A stretch of DNA of 10,790 nucleotides. Origin: JBFHKO01 sp041595355 (GTDB lineage Bacteria > Pseudomonadota > Gammaproteobacteria > Enterobacterales > Aeromonadaceae). This document shows, in pieces, positions 1 through 6,229 of the stretch (position 1 is its first letter; the number at the start of each line of letters is the position of its first letter). The stretch lies in NCBI GenBank assembly GCA_041595355.1, contig JBFHKO010000077.1:1-10790 (forward strand), read 5' to 3'. The translations under genes were made by a program, and so were the position numbers. The notes below the pieces were generated by a model. That model was given only the letters and a program-made list of their open reading frames with translations. It was not told where the DNA came from and did no database searches.

Positions 1-300
1 ACGCATGGCCGTGCCGGCATTGCCGAGAAACAGCTGCGCCGGCTCGCGCACCGAGAAGGGCCGCCCCAGACCATGGACCACACATTCGGTACGATCCACG
101 GAGAGCTCATACTGCACGCCCAGGCTCTTGAGGGCATTGAGCATATGGCGAATATCATCGCTGTCGAGAAGATTGCTGAGACGGGTGGTACCACGGGCCA
201 GCGCCGCCAGCAGCAGAGCGCGATTGGATACACTTTTGGAGCCAGGCAGATTGACGGTGCCCTCGACACGGGCAATCGGTTCCAGGGTGAGGGTTTTCAT
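1..300 (-). CDS. aroA: 5-enolpyruvylshikimate-3-phosphate synthase (EPSP synthase), N-terminal part, cut by window edge
   Basis: AroA transfers the enolpyruvyl group of PEP to shikimate-3-phosphate, the sixth step of the cytosolic shikimate pathway to chorismate. Only the first 100 codons are present; the gene runs off the left edge. The start is ATG at 300, with an AGGAAG Shine-Dalgarno a few bases upstream, and the N-terminus aligns with E. coli AroA without gaps. Visible landmarks are the LPGSKSVSNRALLLAA signature with the substrate-binding Lys22, Ser23 and Arg27, and FLGNAGTAMR ending at residue 100. Gly96 has the normal, glyphosate-sensitive type of residue. The gene lies downstream of serC and hisC on the same strand, as in the serC-aroA pairing known from many gammaproteobacteria. 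Here an intrinsic terminator (397-421) separates it from hisC, and I see no convincing promoter in the roughly 95-base leader. Identity is near certain. Confidence 0.97.
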   Translation of the reverse strand, partial: MKTLTLEPIARVEGTVNLPGSKSVSNRALLLAALARGTTRLSNLLDSDDIRHMLNALKSLGVQYELSVDRTECVVHGLGRPFSVREPAQLFLGNAGTAMR

Positions 301-379
301 AGACTTCCTGTAAGCTACAACTTGGGTATGACGGACTATCAAAGCAAGGTAACAGCCAGTACGCGGCAGAGCAAGGACG

Positions 380-416
380 GGCTCCGGCCGGCGCACAAAA
401 ACCGCCGACCGGAGCC
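380..416 (-). other. Alternative long hairpin overlapping the hisC terminator
   Basis: A 14-bp inverted repeat with one mismatch (arms 380-393 and 403-416, loop 394-402) surrounds the T-run of the terminator. It shares bases with the terminator's loop and far arm, so the two structures cannot form together. In a read-through transcript the longer stem could replace the terminator fold and sit in the aroA leader. A biological role is inference. Confidence 0.5.
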
Positions 417-421
417 GGCGG
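397..421 (-). terminator. Rho-independent terminator after hisC
   Basis: Read on the minus strand ten bases after the hisC stop: an 8-bp stem (CCGCCGGC pairing with GTCGGCGG, including one G-T wobble) closes a TCCG tetraloop on a C-G pair, a very stable UNCG-type loop. A run of five Ts (397-401) follows directly. This is the classic intrinsic terminator form. It should end most serC-hisC transcripts before aroA. Confidence 0.8.
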
Positions 422-430
422 CTTCAGGGC

Positions 431-1540
431 TCAAGCCAGCAGTTTGCGCAGCGCTGCCATGCAGCGACTGTTCTCGTCGGCCGTGCCGATGCTGATGCGC
501 AGGTGGTTCGGCATGCCGTAACCGGCGATGGGCCGCACTATCACCCCCTCGCGCAGCAGGGCCTCGTACAGCGGTGCCGCCGGACGGCCCAGATCCAGGG
601 TGATGAAATTACCCACCGAGGGGATGTAGGCCAGCCCCAGCGCCTGGAAACAGGCCTCATAACGGCGCATCTGCTCATGATTGAGCGCAATGGCCGCCTG
701 CAGATAGTCGGCATCCTCCAGCACCGCTTCAGCCGCCGCCAGCGCCAGGCTGTTGGAGTTGAAGGGCTCGCGTACCCGGTTCAACACCCCCGCCAGTTCG
801 GAGTGACTCAGTGCGTAGCCAATCCGCAACCCCGCCAGCCCATAGGCCTTGGAGAAGGTACGGGTGACGATGAGGTTCGGATAGCGCGCCAGCCAGGCCA
901 GCGTCTCCGGCCGGTCGGCCTCGCTCATGTACTCGTAGTAGGCCTCATCCAGCAACACCAGCACTTGGCTCGGTACCCGGGCCAGGAACGCCTCCAGCTC
1001 CGCCGGTGCCAGGTAGGTGCCGGTCGGGTTGTTGGGGTTGGCGATGCAGATGAGCCGGGTGCGCTCGGTGATGGCGGCCAGCATCGCATCCAGATCATGT
1101 CCCCACGCCCTGGCCGGCGTGATGACGGCCTTGGCCCCACTGGCCTGGGTGGCCAGCGCGTAGACCACGAAGGCGTACTGGGAGTAGATCACCTCGTGCT
1201 CGGGCCCGACAAAGGTGTGGAACACCAGGTCAATCACCTCGTTGGAGCCATTGCCGAGGGTGATCTGAGACGCCGTCACCCCCAACCGTTCGGCCAGTGT
1301 CTGCTTGAGGGCAAAACCGCTGGCATCCGGATAGCGGGTCAGCTCGCCGAGGGCCGACTCGATGGCGCCCCGCGCCTTGGGGCTCAGTCCCAGCGGATTC
1401 TCATTGGACGCCAGCTTGATGCAATCGCGGATACCAAGCTCGCGTTCCAGCTCCTCGATGGGCTTGCCCGGCTGATAGGGGTGCAAACCGCGCACCCCGG
1501 GCCTGGCCAGGGCCAGATAATCCATAACCTCTTCTGCCAT
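431..1540 (-). CDS. hisC: Histidinol-phosphate aminotransferase, HisC2 type (possible aromatic aminotransferase)
   Basis: This is a fold-type I PLP aminotransferase of 369 residues. HisC converts imidazole-acetol phosphate plus glutamate to histidinol phosphate. Landmarks are NENPLG (47-51), TRYPDASG, NPNNPTG (168-174), LDEAYYEY with the PLP-binding Asp198, and RTFSKAYGLAGLRIGY with the Schiff-base Lys231 and the downstream Arg239. The carboxylate-binding Arg348 is in LRISIG. The opening LALARPGVRGLHPYQPGKPIEELEREL resembles Pseudomonas HisC2, not the shorter E. coli HisC N-terminus. HisC2 genes often sit among serC, pheA, tyrA and aroA and may act mainly on phenylpyruvate or hydroxyphenylpyruvate. 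Two adjacent ATGs occur (1543, 1540). I prefer 1540 because GAGG then lies six bases upstream. The serC stop codon overlaps this ribosome site, which suggests coupled translation. The family call is very sure; which substrate dominates is open. Confidence 0.95.
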   Translation of the reverse strand: MAEEVMDYLALARPGVRGLHPYQPGKPIEELERELGIRDCIKLASNENPLGLSPKARGAIESALGELTRYPDASGFALKQTLAERLGVTASQITLGNGSNEVIDLVFHTFVGPEHEVIYSQYAFVVYALATQASGAKAVITPARAWGHDLDAMLAAITERTRLICIANPNNPTGTYLAPAELEAFLARVPSQVLVLLDEAYYEYMSEADRPETLAWLARYPNLIVTRTFSKAYGLAGLRIGYALSHSELAGVLNRVREPFNSNSLALAAAEAVLEDADYLQAAIALNHEQMRRYEACFQALGLAYIPSVGNFITLDLGRPAAPLYEALLREGVIVRPIAGYGMPNHLRISIGTADENSRCMAALRKLLA

Positions 1541-1548
1541 CATCGACC

Positions 1549-2637
1549 TCAACCGTGCTGCTTGGCGAAGGCTTCCATGAAGCCGACCAGCGCCTTGACG
1601 CCCTCCAGCGGCATGGCGTTGTAGAGGCTGGCACGCATGCCACCGACGATGCGATGTCCCTTGAGCGCCAGCAGGCCAGCCTCCTTGGACTGCGCCAGGA
1701 AGGCCGCGTCCAGGGCCGCATCCTTGAGCTGGAAGGGCAGGTTCATGCGCGAGCGGCAGGCCTTGGCCACGCTGTTGCTGTAAAAATCGCTGGCATCGAT
1801 GTAGTCGTAAAGGAAGTCCGCCTTTTCCTTGTTGCGCGCCTCCATGGCTTCCAGTCCACCCTGACGCTTGAGCCACTTGAAGACCAGACCGGCCAGGTAC
1901 CAGGAGTAGGTGGGCGGCGTGTTGAACATGGAGTCGTTATCGGCGGTCAGCTTGTAATCAAAAATCGCAGGGGTATCCGGCAACGCCTGCCCCAGCAGAT
2001 CGTCGCGCACCAGCACCACGGCGAGGCCCGAGGGGCCGATGTTCTTCTGGGCACCGGCGTAGATGATGCCGAACTGGCTGACATCCAGCGGCCGGGAGAG
2101 GATGGTGGAGGACATGTCGGCCACCAGCGGAATGCCACCCGTCTGCGGCAGGTCGAACATCTCGATGCCTTCGATGGTCTCGTTCGGGCAATAGTGGACA
2201 TAGGCGGCATCGGCGCGGAACTGGGGCTGGTCCACCAGGGAGAAACCGCCATCCGCGCCCTTCAACACCCCGTCCACCGCCTGGATGTCGGCATACTTCT
2301 GGCCTTCGGTCAGGGCGGCCTTGGACCAGACGCCGGACAGCAGGTAGTCAGCCTTCTTGTTGGCCCCCCCCAGCAGGTTCATGGGCACGGCGGCGAACTG
2401 ACCACGGCCACCGCCATGCATGAACAGCACCTTGTAGTTGTCCGGCACCTGCATCAGATCGCGCAGATCCTGCTCGGCCTCGGCGGCCACGGCCATGTAT
2501 TCCTTGCCACGGTGAGAGAGCTCCATGATGGAGACACCCAGATCGTTGAAGTTGGTGAATTCGCGCTGGGCTTGCGCCATCACCTCGACCGGCAGCATGG
2601 CCGGACCTGCACAAAAGTTATACACCGTCTTGTTCAT
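1549..2637 (-). CDS. serC: Phosphoserine aminotransferase
   Basis: SerC catalyses the PLP-dependent transamination of 3-phosphohydroxypyruvate to phosphoserine in serine synthesis, and of the phosphohydroxythreonine precursor in PLP synthesis. It is cytosolic and dimeric. The 362 residues equal the E. coli length. Landmarks are NFCAGPAMLP at the N-terminus, ELSHRGKEY with His42-Arg43 for substrate binding, HGGGRGQF (74-81), VADMSS with Asp174 for the PLP ring nitrogen, and YAGAQKNIGPSG with the Schiff-base Lys198. The C-terminal GHRIVGGMRASLYNA is also conserved. I chose ATG 2637 over a TTG at 2664 because it matches the family N-terminus and has GGAAGAG just upstream. The gene lies 140 bases after gyrA, beyond gyrA's terminator, with its own candidate promoter. 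hisC begins a few bases after its stop, so serC-hisC is an operon. Confidence 0.98.
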   Translation of the reverse strand: MNKTVYNFCAGPAMLPVEVMAQAQREFTNFNDLGVSIMELSHRGKEYMAVAAEAEQDLRDLMQVPDNYKVLFMHGGGRGQFAAVPMNLLGGANKKADYLLSGVWSKAALTEGQKYADIQAVDGVLKGADGGFSLVDQPQFRADAAYVHYCPNETIEGIEMFDLPQTGGIPLVADMSSTILSRPLDVSQFGIIYAGAQKNIGPSGLAVVLVRDDLLGQALPDTPAIFDYKLTADNDSMFNTPPTYSWYLAGLVFKWLKRQGGLEAMEARNKEKADFLYDYIDASDFYSNSVAKACRSRMNLPFQLKDAALDAAFLAQSKEAGLLALKGHRIVGGMRASLYNAMPLEGVKALVGFMEAFAKQHG

Positions 2638-2672
2638 CGTCTCTTCCGTTGGCAGTTTCATCAAAAATCACG

Positions 2673-2701
2673 CTTTTACACCCATATTCCCGGGTGCGCA
2701 A
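2673..2701 (-). promoter_or_regulatory. Candidate sigma-70 promoter for serC-hisC
   Basis: On the minus strand, TTGCGC (2696-2701) and TAAAAG (2673-2678) are separated by exactly 17 bases. Matches to consensus are 3/6 and 4/6. Transcription would start near 2666, giving a leader of about 30 bases before serC. The position just after the gyrA terminator supports it; the sequence match alone is modest. Confidence 0.45.
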
Positions 2702-2713
2702 AACCTTTTTGCG
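2697..2713 (-). repeat. Short inverted repeat overlapping the serC -35 region
   Basis: CGCAAAA (2697-2703) and TTTTGCG (2707-2713) form a perfect 7-bp inverted repeat with a three-base loop. It overlaps the candidate -35 hexamer of serC. It could be an operator, a back-up terminator for gyrA or chance; nothing in the sequence decides. Confidence 0.35.
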
Positions 2714-2740
2714 GACGCCGCCGGCAGCGGCTCCACATGC

Positions 2741-2764
2741 AAAAAGCGGCCAACCGGCCGCTTT
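2741..2764 (-). terminator. Rho-independent terminator of gyrA
   Basis: On the minus strand, 13 bases after the gyrA stop, a perfect 9-bp stem (AAAGCGGCC with GGCCGCTTT) with a four-base GGTT loop runs straight into a T-run. This is a textbook intrinsic terminator. It separates gyrA transcription from serC-hisC. Confidence 0.9.
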
Positions 2765-2777
2765 GCACTACAGTAAC

Positions 2778-5363
2778 TCAGACCGGCGCCTCGACAGACT
2801 CGCTGTCGCCATCGCCCTCGTCGCCCAGTTCACCTTCCGGCTCGGCCACCCGCTCCAGGCTCACCAGTTGCTCATCCTCCATGGTGCGGATGAGCCGCAC
2901 CCCGGCGGTGTTGCGACCGATGACGCTCACTTCGCTGGCACGGGTCCGCACCAGGGTGCCGCCATTGGTGATGAGCATGATCTCGTCCTGCTCGGCCACC
3001 TGAATGGCCCCCACCACCTTGCCGTTGCGATCGCTGACCTGAATGGAGATGACCCCCAGGGTGGCGCGGCTCTTGGTCGGGTACTCGTCAAGACCGGTGC
3101 GCTTACCGTAGCCGTTGGCGGTGGCGGTGAGAATGGCTCCGTCACCCTGCGGCACGATGAGCGAGACCACGGAGTCTCCCTCAGCCAGCTTCATGCCGCG
3201 TACGCCGGTGGCGGTACGCCCCATGGCACGCACGTCATCTTCCATGAAGCGCACTACCTTGCCGGCATCGGAGAAGAGCATGATCTCGTTGCTGCCGTCG
3301 GTAATGGCCACGCCGATGAGCGCATCGCCCTCGTTGAGGTTGATGGCGCGGATGCCGGAGCTGAGCGGCCGGGAGTAAGCCGCCAGCTCGGTCTTCTTGA
3401 CAGTGCCATCGGCGGTGGCAAAGAAGACATACTTGTCTTCGTCGTAGGACTTGACCGGCAGCACGGTCGTGATGCGCTCATCCTCCTCCAGCGGCAGCAG
3501 GTTGACGATGGGGCGCCCGCGGGCCGTGCGGCTCGCCTCCGGCAGCTGGTATACCTTCAGCCAGTAGACCTTGCCGCGGGTAGAGAAGCAGAGGATGGTG
3601 TCGTGGGTGTTGGCCACCAGCATCTGCTCGACGAAATCCTCTTCCTTCATGCGGGTCGCCGACTTGCCGCGCCCGCCCCGGCGCTGGGCTTCGTAATCGG
3701 AGAGCGGCTGGTACTTGACGTAACCTTCATGGGAGAGGGTCACCACCACGTCTTCCGGCGTGATGAGATCTTCCATGTTGATCTCGATGCTGGCCGCCTG
3801 GATCTCGGTACGGCGCACATCGCCAAACTGGCTCTTTACATACTCCAGCTCTTCGCGGATGACTTCCATCAGCCGGGTGGGACTGTTCAGGATGCGCAGC
3901 AGCGCCGCTATCTGGTTCAGCAGCTCCCGGTATTCATCCAGGATCTTCTCGTGCTCCAGGCCGGTCAGCTTCTGCAGGCGCAGATCCAGAATGGCCTGAG
4001 CCTGCTGTTCGGTCAGGTAGTACTCGCCGTCACGGATGCCGAAATGGGGCTCCAGCCATTCGGGACGGGCGGCATCGCCTCCCGCCTGCTCCAACATGGC
4101 GGCCACGTTGCCAAGCGCCCAGGCACGGCTGAGCAGCCCTTCCTTGGCTTCAGCCGGGCTGGAGGAGCGGCGAATGAGTTCGATGATGGGGTCGATGTTG
4201 GCCAATGCGATGGCCAGGCCTTCCAGGATATGGGCACGATCCCGTGCCTTGCGCAGCTCGAACAAGGTCCGGCGGGTCACCACCTCACGGCGGTGGTCGA
4301 TGAACGCGCTCAGGATTTCCTTGATGTTCAGGGTCTTGGGCTGATTGTTGACCAAGGCGACCATGTTGATGCCGAACACGTTCTGCATCTGGGTATGGGC
4401 GTAGAGGTTGTTCAGCACCACCTCGCAGACCTCGCCACGGCGCAGCTCGATGACCACGCGCATGCCGTCCTTGTCGGACTCGTCGCGCAGGGCGGTGATG
4501 CCCTCGATCTTCTTCTCCTTGACCAGCTCGGCGATCTTCTCGATGAGACGCGCCTTGTTCACCGTGTAGGGCAGCTCGGTAACGATGATGCTGTCCTTGC
4601 CGCTCTTCTCGTCGGTCTCGATCTCGGTGCGGGCGCGCACATAGATCTTGCCACGGCCGGTGCGGTAGGCATCGATGATGCCGGAACGGCCATTGATGAT
4701 GCCACCGGTCGGGAAATCGGGACCGGGGATGAGCTGCATCAGGCTATCGATGCTAATCTCGTGATCGTCGATGAGCGCCAGACAGCCTTCCACCACCTCG
4801 CCGAGATTGTGGGGCGGTATGTTGGTCGCCATGCCCACGGCAATGCCGGAGGAGCCGTTGACCAGCAGGTTGGGCACCTTGGTAGGCAGCACCGCCGGTA
4901 TCTGCTCGGTACCGTCGTAGTTAGGCACCCAGTCGACGGTTTCCTTGTCCAGATCCACCAGCAATTCGTGGGCTATCTTGGACATCCGGATTTCGGTGTA
5001 ACGCATGGCGGCGGCGGAGTCGCCATCCACCGAGCCGAAGTTCCCCTGGCCATCCACCAGCATGTAGCGCATGGAAAAATCCTGCGCCATCCGCACTATG
5101 GTGTCGTACACGGCGCTGTCGCCGTGGGGGTGGTACTTACCGATCACGTCACCGACCACACGGGCCGATTTTTTATAAGGCTTATTCCAATCGTTGTTCA
5201 GCTCGTTCATGGCGAACAGTACACGCCGATGCACGGGCTTCAAACCATCTCGCACGTCCGGTAGCGCCCGACCCACGATCACGCTCATGGCGTAATCCAG
5301 GTAGGAGCTTTTCAACTCTTCTTCGATGTTGACCGGCGTGATCTCTCTGGCCAGATCACTCAT
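2778..5363 (-). CDS. gyrA: DNA gyrase subunit A
   Basis: GyrA is the breakage-reunion subunit of DNA gyrase. With GyrB (A2B2) it introduces negative supercoils using ATP. The 861 residues compare with 875 in E. coli. The start MSDLAREITPVNIEEELKSS is nearly identical to E. coli, so ATG 5363 is chosen over an upstream in-frame start at 5420. The catalytic tyrosine that forms the DNA phosphodiester is Tyr122 (AMRYTEIR). The quinolone-resistance region reads HPHGDSAVYD with Ser83 and Asp87, the susceptible-type residues. The GyrA box QRRGGRG is at 560-566, followed by the beta-pinwheel DNA-wrapping domain and an acidic tail (EGELGDEGDGDSE) that is shorter than that of E. coli. The gene is monocistronic: its promoter is in the divergent region shared with ubiG and a strong terminator follows. 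Codon use matches its neighbours. Confidence 0.99.
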   Translation of the reverse strand: MSDLAREITPVNIEEELKSSYLDYAMSVIVGRALPDVRDGLKPVHRRVLFAMNELNNDWNKPYKKSARVVGDVIGKYHPHGDSAVYDTIVRMAQDFSMRYMLVDGQGNFGSVDGDSAAAMRYTEIRMSKIAHELLVDLDKETVDWVPNYDGTEQIPAVLPTKVPNLLVNGSSGIAVGMATNIPPHNLGEVVEGCLALIDDHEISIDSLMQLIPGPDFPTGGIINGRSGIIDAYRTGRGKIYVRARTEIETDEKSGKDSIIVTELPYTVNKARLIEKIAELVKEKKIEGITALRDESDKDGMRVVIELRRGEVCEVVLNNLYAHTQMQNVFGINMVALVNNQPKTLNIKEILSAFIDHRREVVTRRTLFELRKARDRAHILEGLAIALANIDPIIELIRRSSSPAEAKEGLLSRAWALGNVAAMLEQAGGDAARPEWLEPHFGIRDGEYYLTEQQAQAILDLRLQKLTGLEHEKILDEYRELLNQIAALLRILNSPTRLMEVIREELEYVKSQFGDVRRTEIQAASIEINMEDLITPEDVVVTLSHEGYVKYQPLSDYEAQRRGGRGKSATRMKEEDFVEQMLVANTHDTILCFSTRGKVYWLKVYQLPEASRTARGRPIVNLLPLEEDERITTVLPVKSYDEDKYVFFATADGTVKKTELAAYSRPLSSGIRAINLNEGDALIGVAITDGSNEIMLFSDAGKVVRFMEDDVRAMGRTATGVRGMKLAEGDSVVSLIVPQGDGAILTATANGYGKRTGLDEYPTKSRATLGVISIQVSDRNGKVVGAIQVAEQDEIMLITNGGTLVRTRASEVSVIGRNTAGVRLIRTMEDEQLVSLERVAEPEGELGDEGDGDSESVEAPV

Positions 5364-5410
5364 AAAACCTAGGTCCCTAACTTCAAACGACACGTCAGCA
5401 TTAGCCGGCC

Positions 5411-5419
5411 ATTCTAGCA
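5411..5419 (-). promoter_or_regulatory. gyrA promoter, extended -10 type
   Basis: On the minus strand TGCTAGAAT gives an extended -10: TGn then TAGAAT, five of six to consensus. No recognisable -35 lies 15-18 bases upstream (the 17-base position reads TACGGG), as is common with extended -10 promoters. Transcription would begin near 5404, about 40 bases before gyrA. The discriminator after the -10 is GC-rich (GGCCGGC), which fits supercoiling-responsive initiation. Confidence 0.65.
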
Positions 5420-5427
5420 CAGGAATG

Positions 5428-5448
5428 GGCGAACCCGTAGCGGCGAAC
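5428..5448. repeat. Pair of GGCGAAC direct repeats between divergent promoters
   Basis: The heptamer GGCGAAC occurs at 5428-5434 and again at 5442-5448, start to start 14 bases. The pair brackets the place where a gyrA -35 would be and lies just upstream of the ubiG -35. It might bind a regulator, but two 7-mers in GC-rich DNA can arise by chance. Confidence 0.25.
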
Positions 5449-5454
5449 AGCGCG

Positions 5455-5483
5455 CTGGCAAGGGTTAAGTCCTTGGATATAAT
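5455..5483 (+). promoter_or_regulatory. Sigma-70 promoter for ubiG
   Basis: CTGGCA (5455-5460, four of six) and a perfect TATAAT (5478-5483) are separated by the optimal 17 bases. Transcription would start near 5490, leaving about 35 bases before ubiG. This is the best promoter match in the window. Divergent from gyrA, it probably drives ubiG and the phosphatase gene together. Confidence 0.75.
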
Positions 5484-5524
5484 ACCGGGCCAGATAAGGC
5501 CCGCGTCGCACAGGAAGACCGCGC

Positions 5525-6229
5525 ATGAATGTCGATCATCAGGAAATTGCCAAGTTCGAAGCCCTAGCCAGCCGCTGGTGGGATCCCGAGGGCGAATTCA
5601 AGCCCCTGCACCGGCTCAATCCCCTGCGGCTGGAGTGGATTGCCGACGGTTGCGCAGGCCTGTTCGGCCGCACCATCCTGGATGTCGGCTGCGGCGGCGG
5701 CATCCTGGCCGAAAGTATGGCCCGCCAGGGCGCGCGGGTGCTGGGGCTCGACATGGGCCATGAACCGCTGCAGGTCGCCCGCCGCCACGCCCTGGCGCAG
5801 GGGGTCGAACTCGACTACCGCCAGCTGACGGTGGAGGAACTGGCCGAGGAGCTGCCGGGGCACTTCGATGTCATCACCTGCATGGAGATGCTCGAGCATG
5901 TGCCGGATCCGGCCTCGGTGGTGCGGGCCTGTGCGCGGCTGGTGCGCCCCGGCGGTCAGCTGTTCTTCTCCACCATCAACCGGACTCCCAAATCCTGGCT
6001 GTTGATGATCGCCGCTGCCGAATACCTGGCAAAGATGGTGCCGAAGGGCACCCATTCGCACGCCCGGTTCATCCAGCCGGCCGAGCTGGCGCGCCACTGC
6101 GACGATGCCGGCCTGCTGCTGCGACGCATGAGCGGCGTACGCTACCACCCCCTGAGCCAGACTTTCAGCCTCAGCCCCGACGTCTCGGTCAACTACATGC
6201 TGCAGTGCCAAAAACCGGAGTCACCATGA
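5525..6229 (+). CDS. ubiG: Ubiquinone biosynthesis O-methyltransferase (3-demethylubiquinol 3-O-methyltransferase)
   Basis: UbiG performs both SAM-dependent O-methylations in ubiquinone synthesis, acting at the membrane interface on polyprenylated catechol intermediates. It is a 234-residue class I methyltransferase; E. coli UbiG has 240. Landmarks are the N-terminal FEALASRWWDPEGEFKPLHRLNPLR family signature, the SAM-binding ILDVGCGGG (51-59), an acidic ribose contact around Asp76 (LGLDM), CMEMLEHVPDP (119-128), and LVRPGGQLFFSTINRTPKS. An AGGAAG ribosome site is seven bases before ATG 5525, and a strong promoter lies upstream. Its stop overlaps the next gene's ATG in an ATGA, indicating translational coupling with the HAD phosphatase. 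The gyrA/ubiG divergent order is seen in many gammaproteobacteria. Identity is very secure. Confidence 0.98.
   Translation: MNVDHQEIAKFEALASRWWDPEGEFKPLHRLNPLRLEWIADGCAGLFGRTILDVGCGGGILAESMARQGARVLGLDMGHEPLQVARRHALAQGVELDYRQLTVEELAEELPGHFDVITCMEMLEHVPDPASVVRACARLVRPGGQLFFSTINRTPKSWLLMIAAAEYLAKMVPKGTHSHARFIQPAELARHCDDAGLLLRRMSGVRYHPLSQTFSLSPDVSVNYMLQCQKPESP

Noticed and set aside
301..380. aroA promoter
   Set aside because: Combinations such as TTGCTC with TACCTT or TTGCTT with CAAGTT match consensus poorly; none is good enough to report.
503..1624. 373-codon plus-strand open frame opposite hisC
   Set aside because: Antisense shadow; no motifs and no ribosome site or promoter, while hisC on the other strand has all its active-site residues.
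1541..1876. Upstream extension of the hisC frame into serC
   Set aside because: Those residues are serC read out of frame; HisC family homology begins only near 1540, where a ribosome site lies.
2649..5264. 871-codon plus-strand open frame opposite gyrA
   Set aside because: It mirrors gyrA codons in a GC-rich gene; the product is His/Gly/Asp-rich low-information sequence with no family motif, and gyrA is unquestionable.
5364..5420. Nineteen-codon upstream extension of gyrA
   Set aside because: The GyrA N-terminus MSDLAREITP matches E. coli exactly at 5363, and the extension covers the -10 promoter element.
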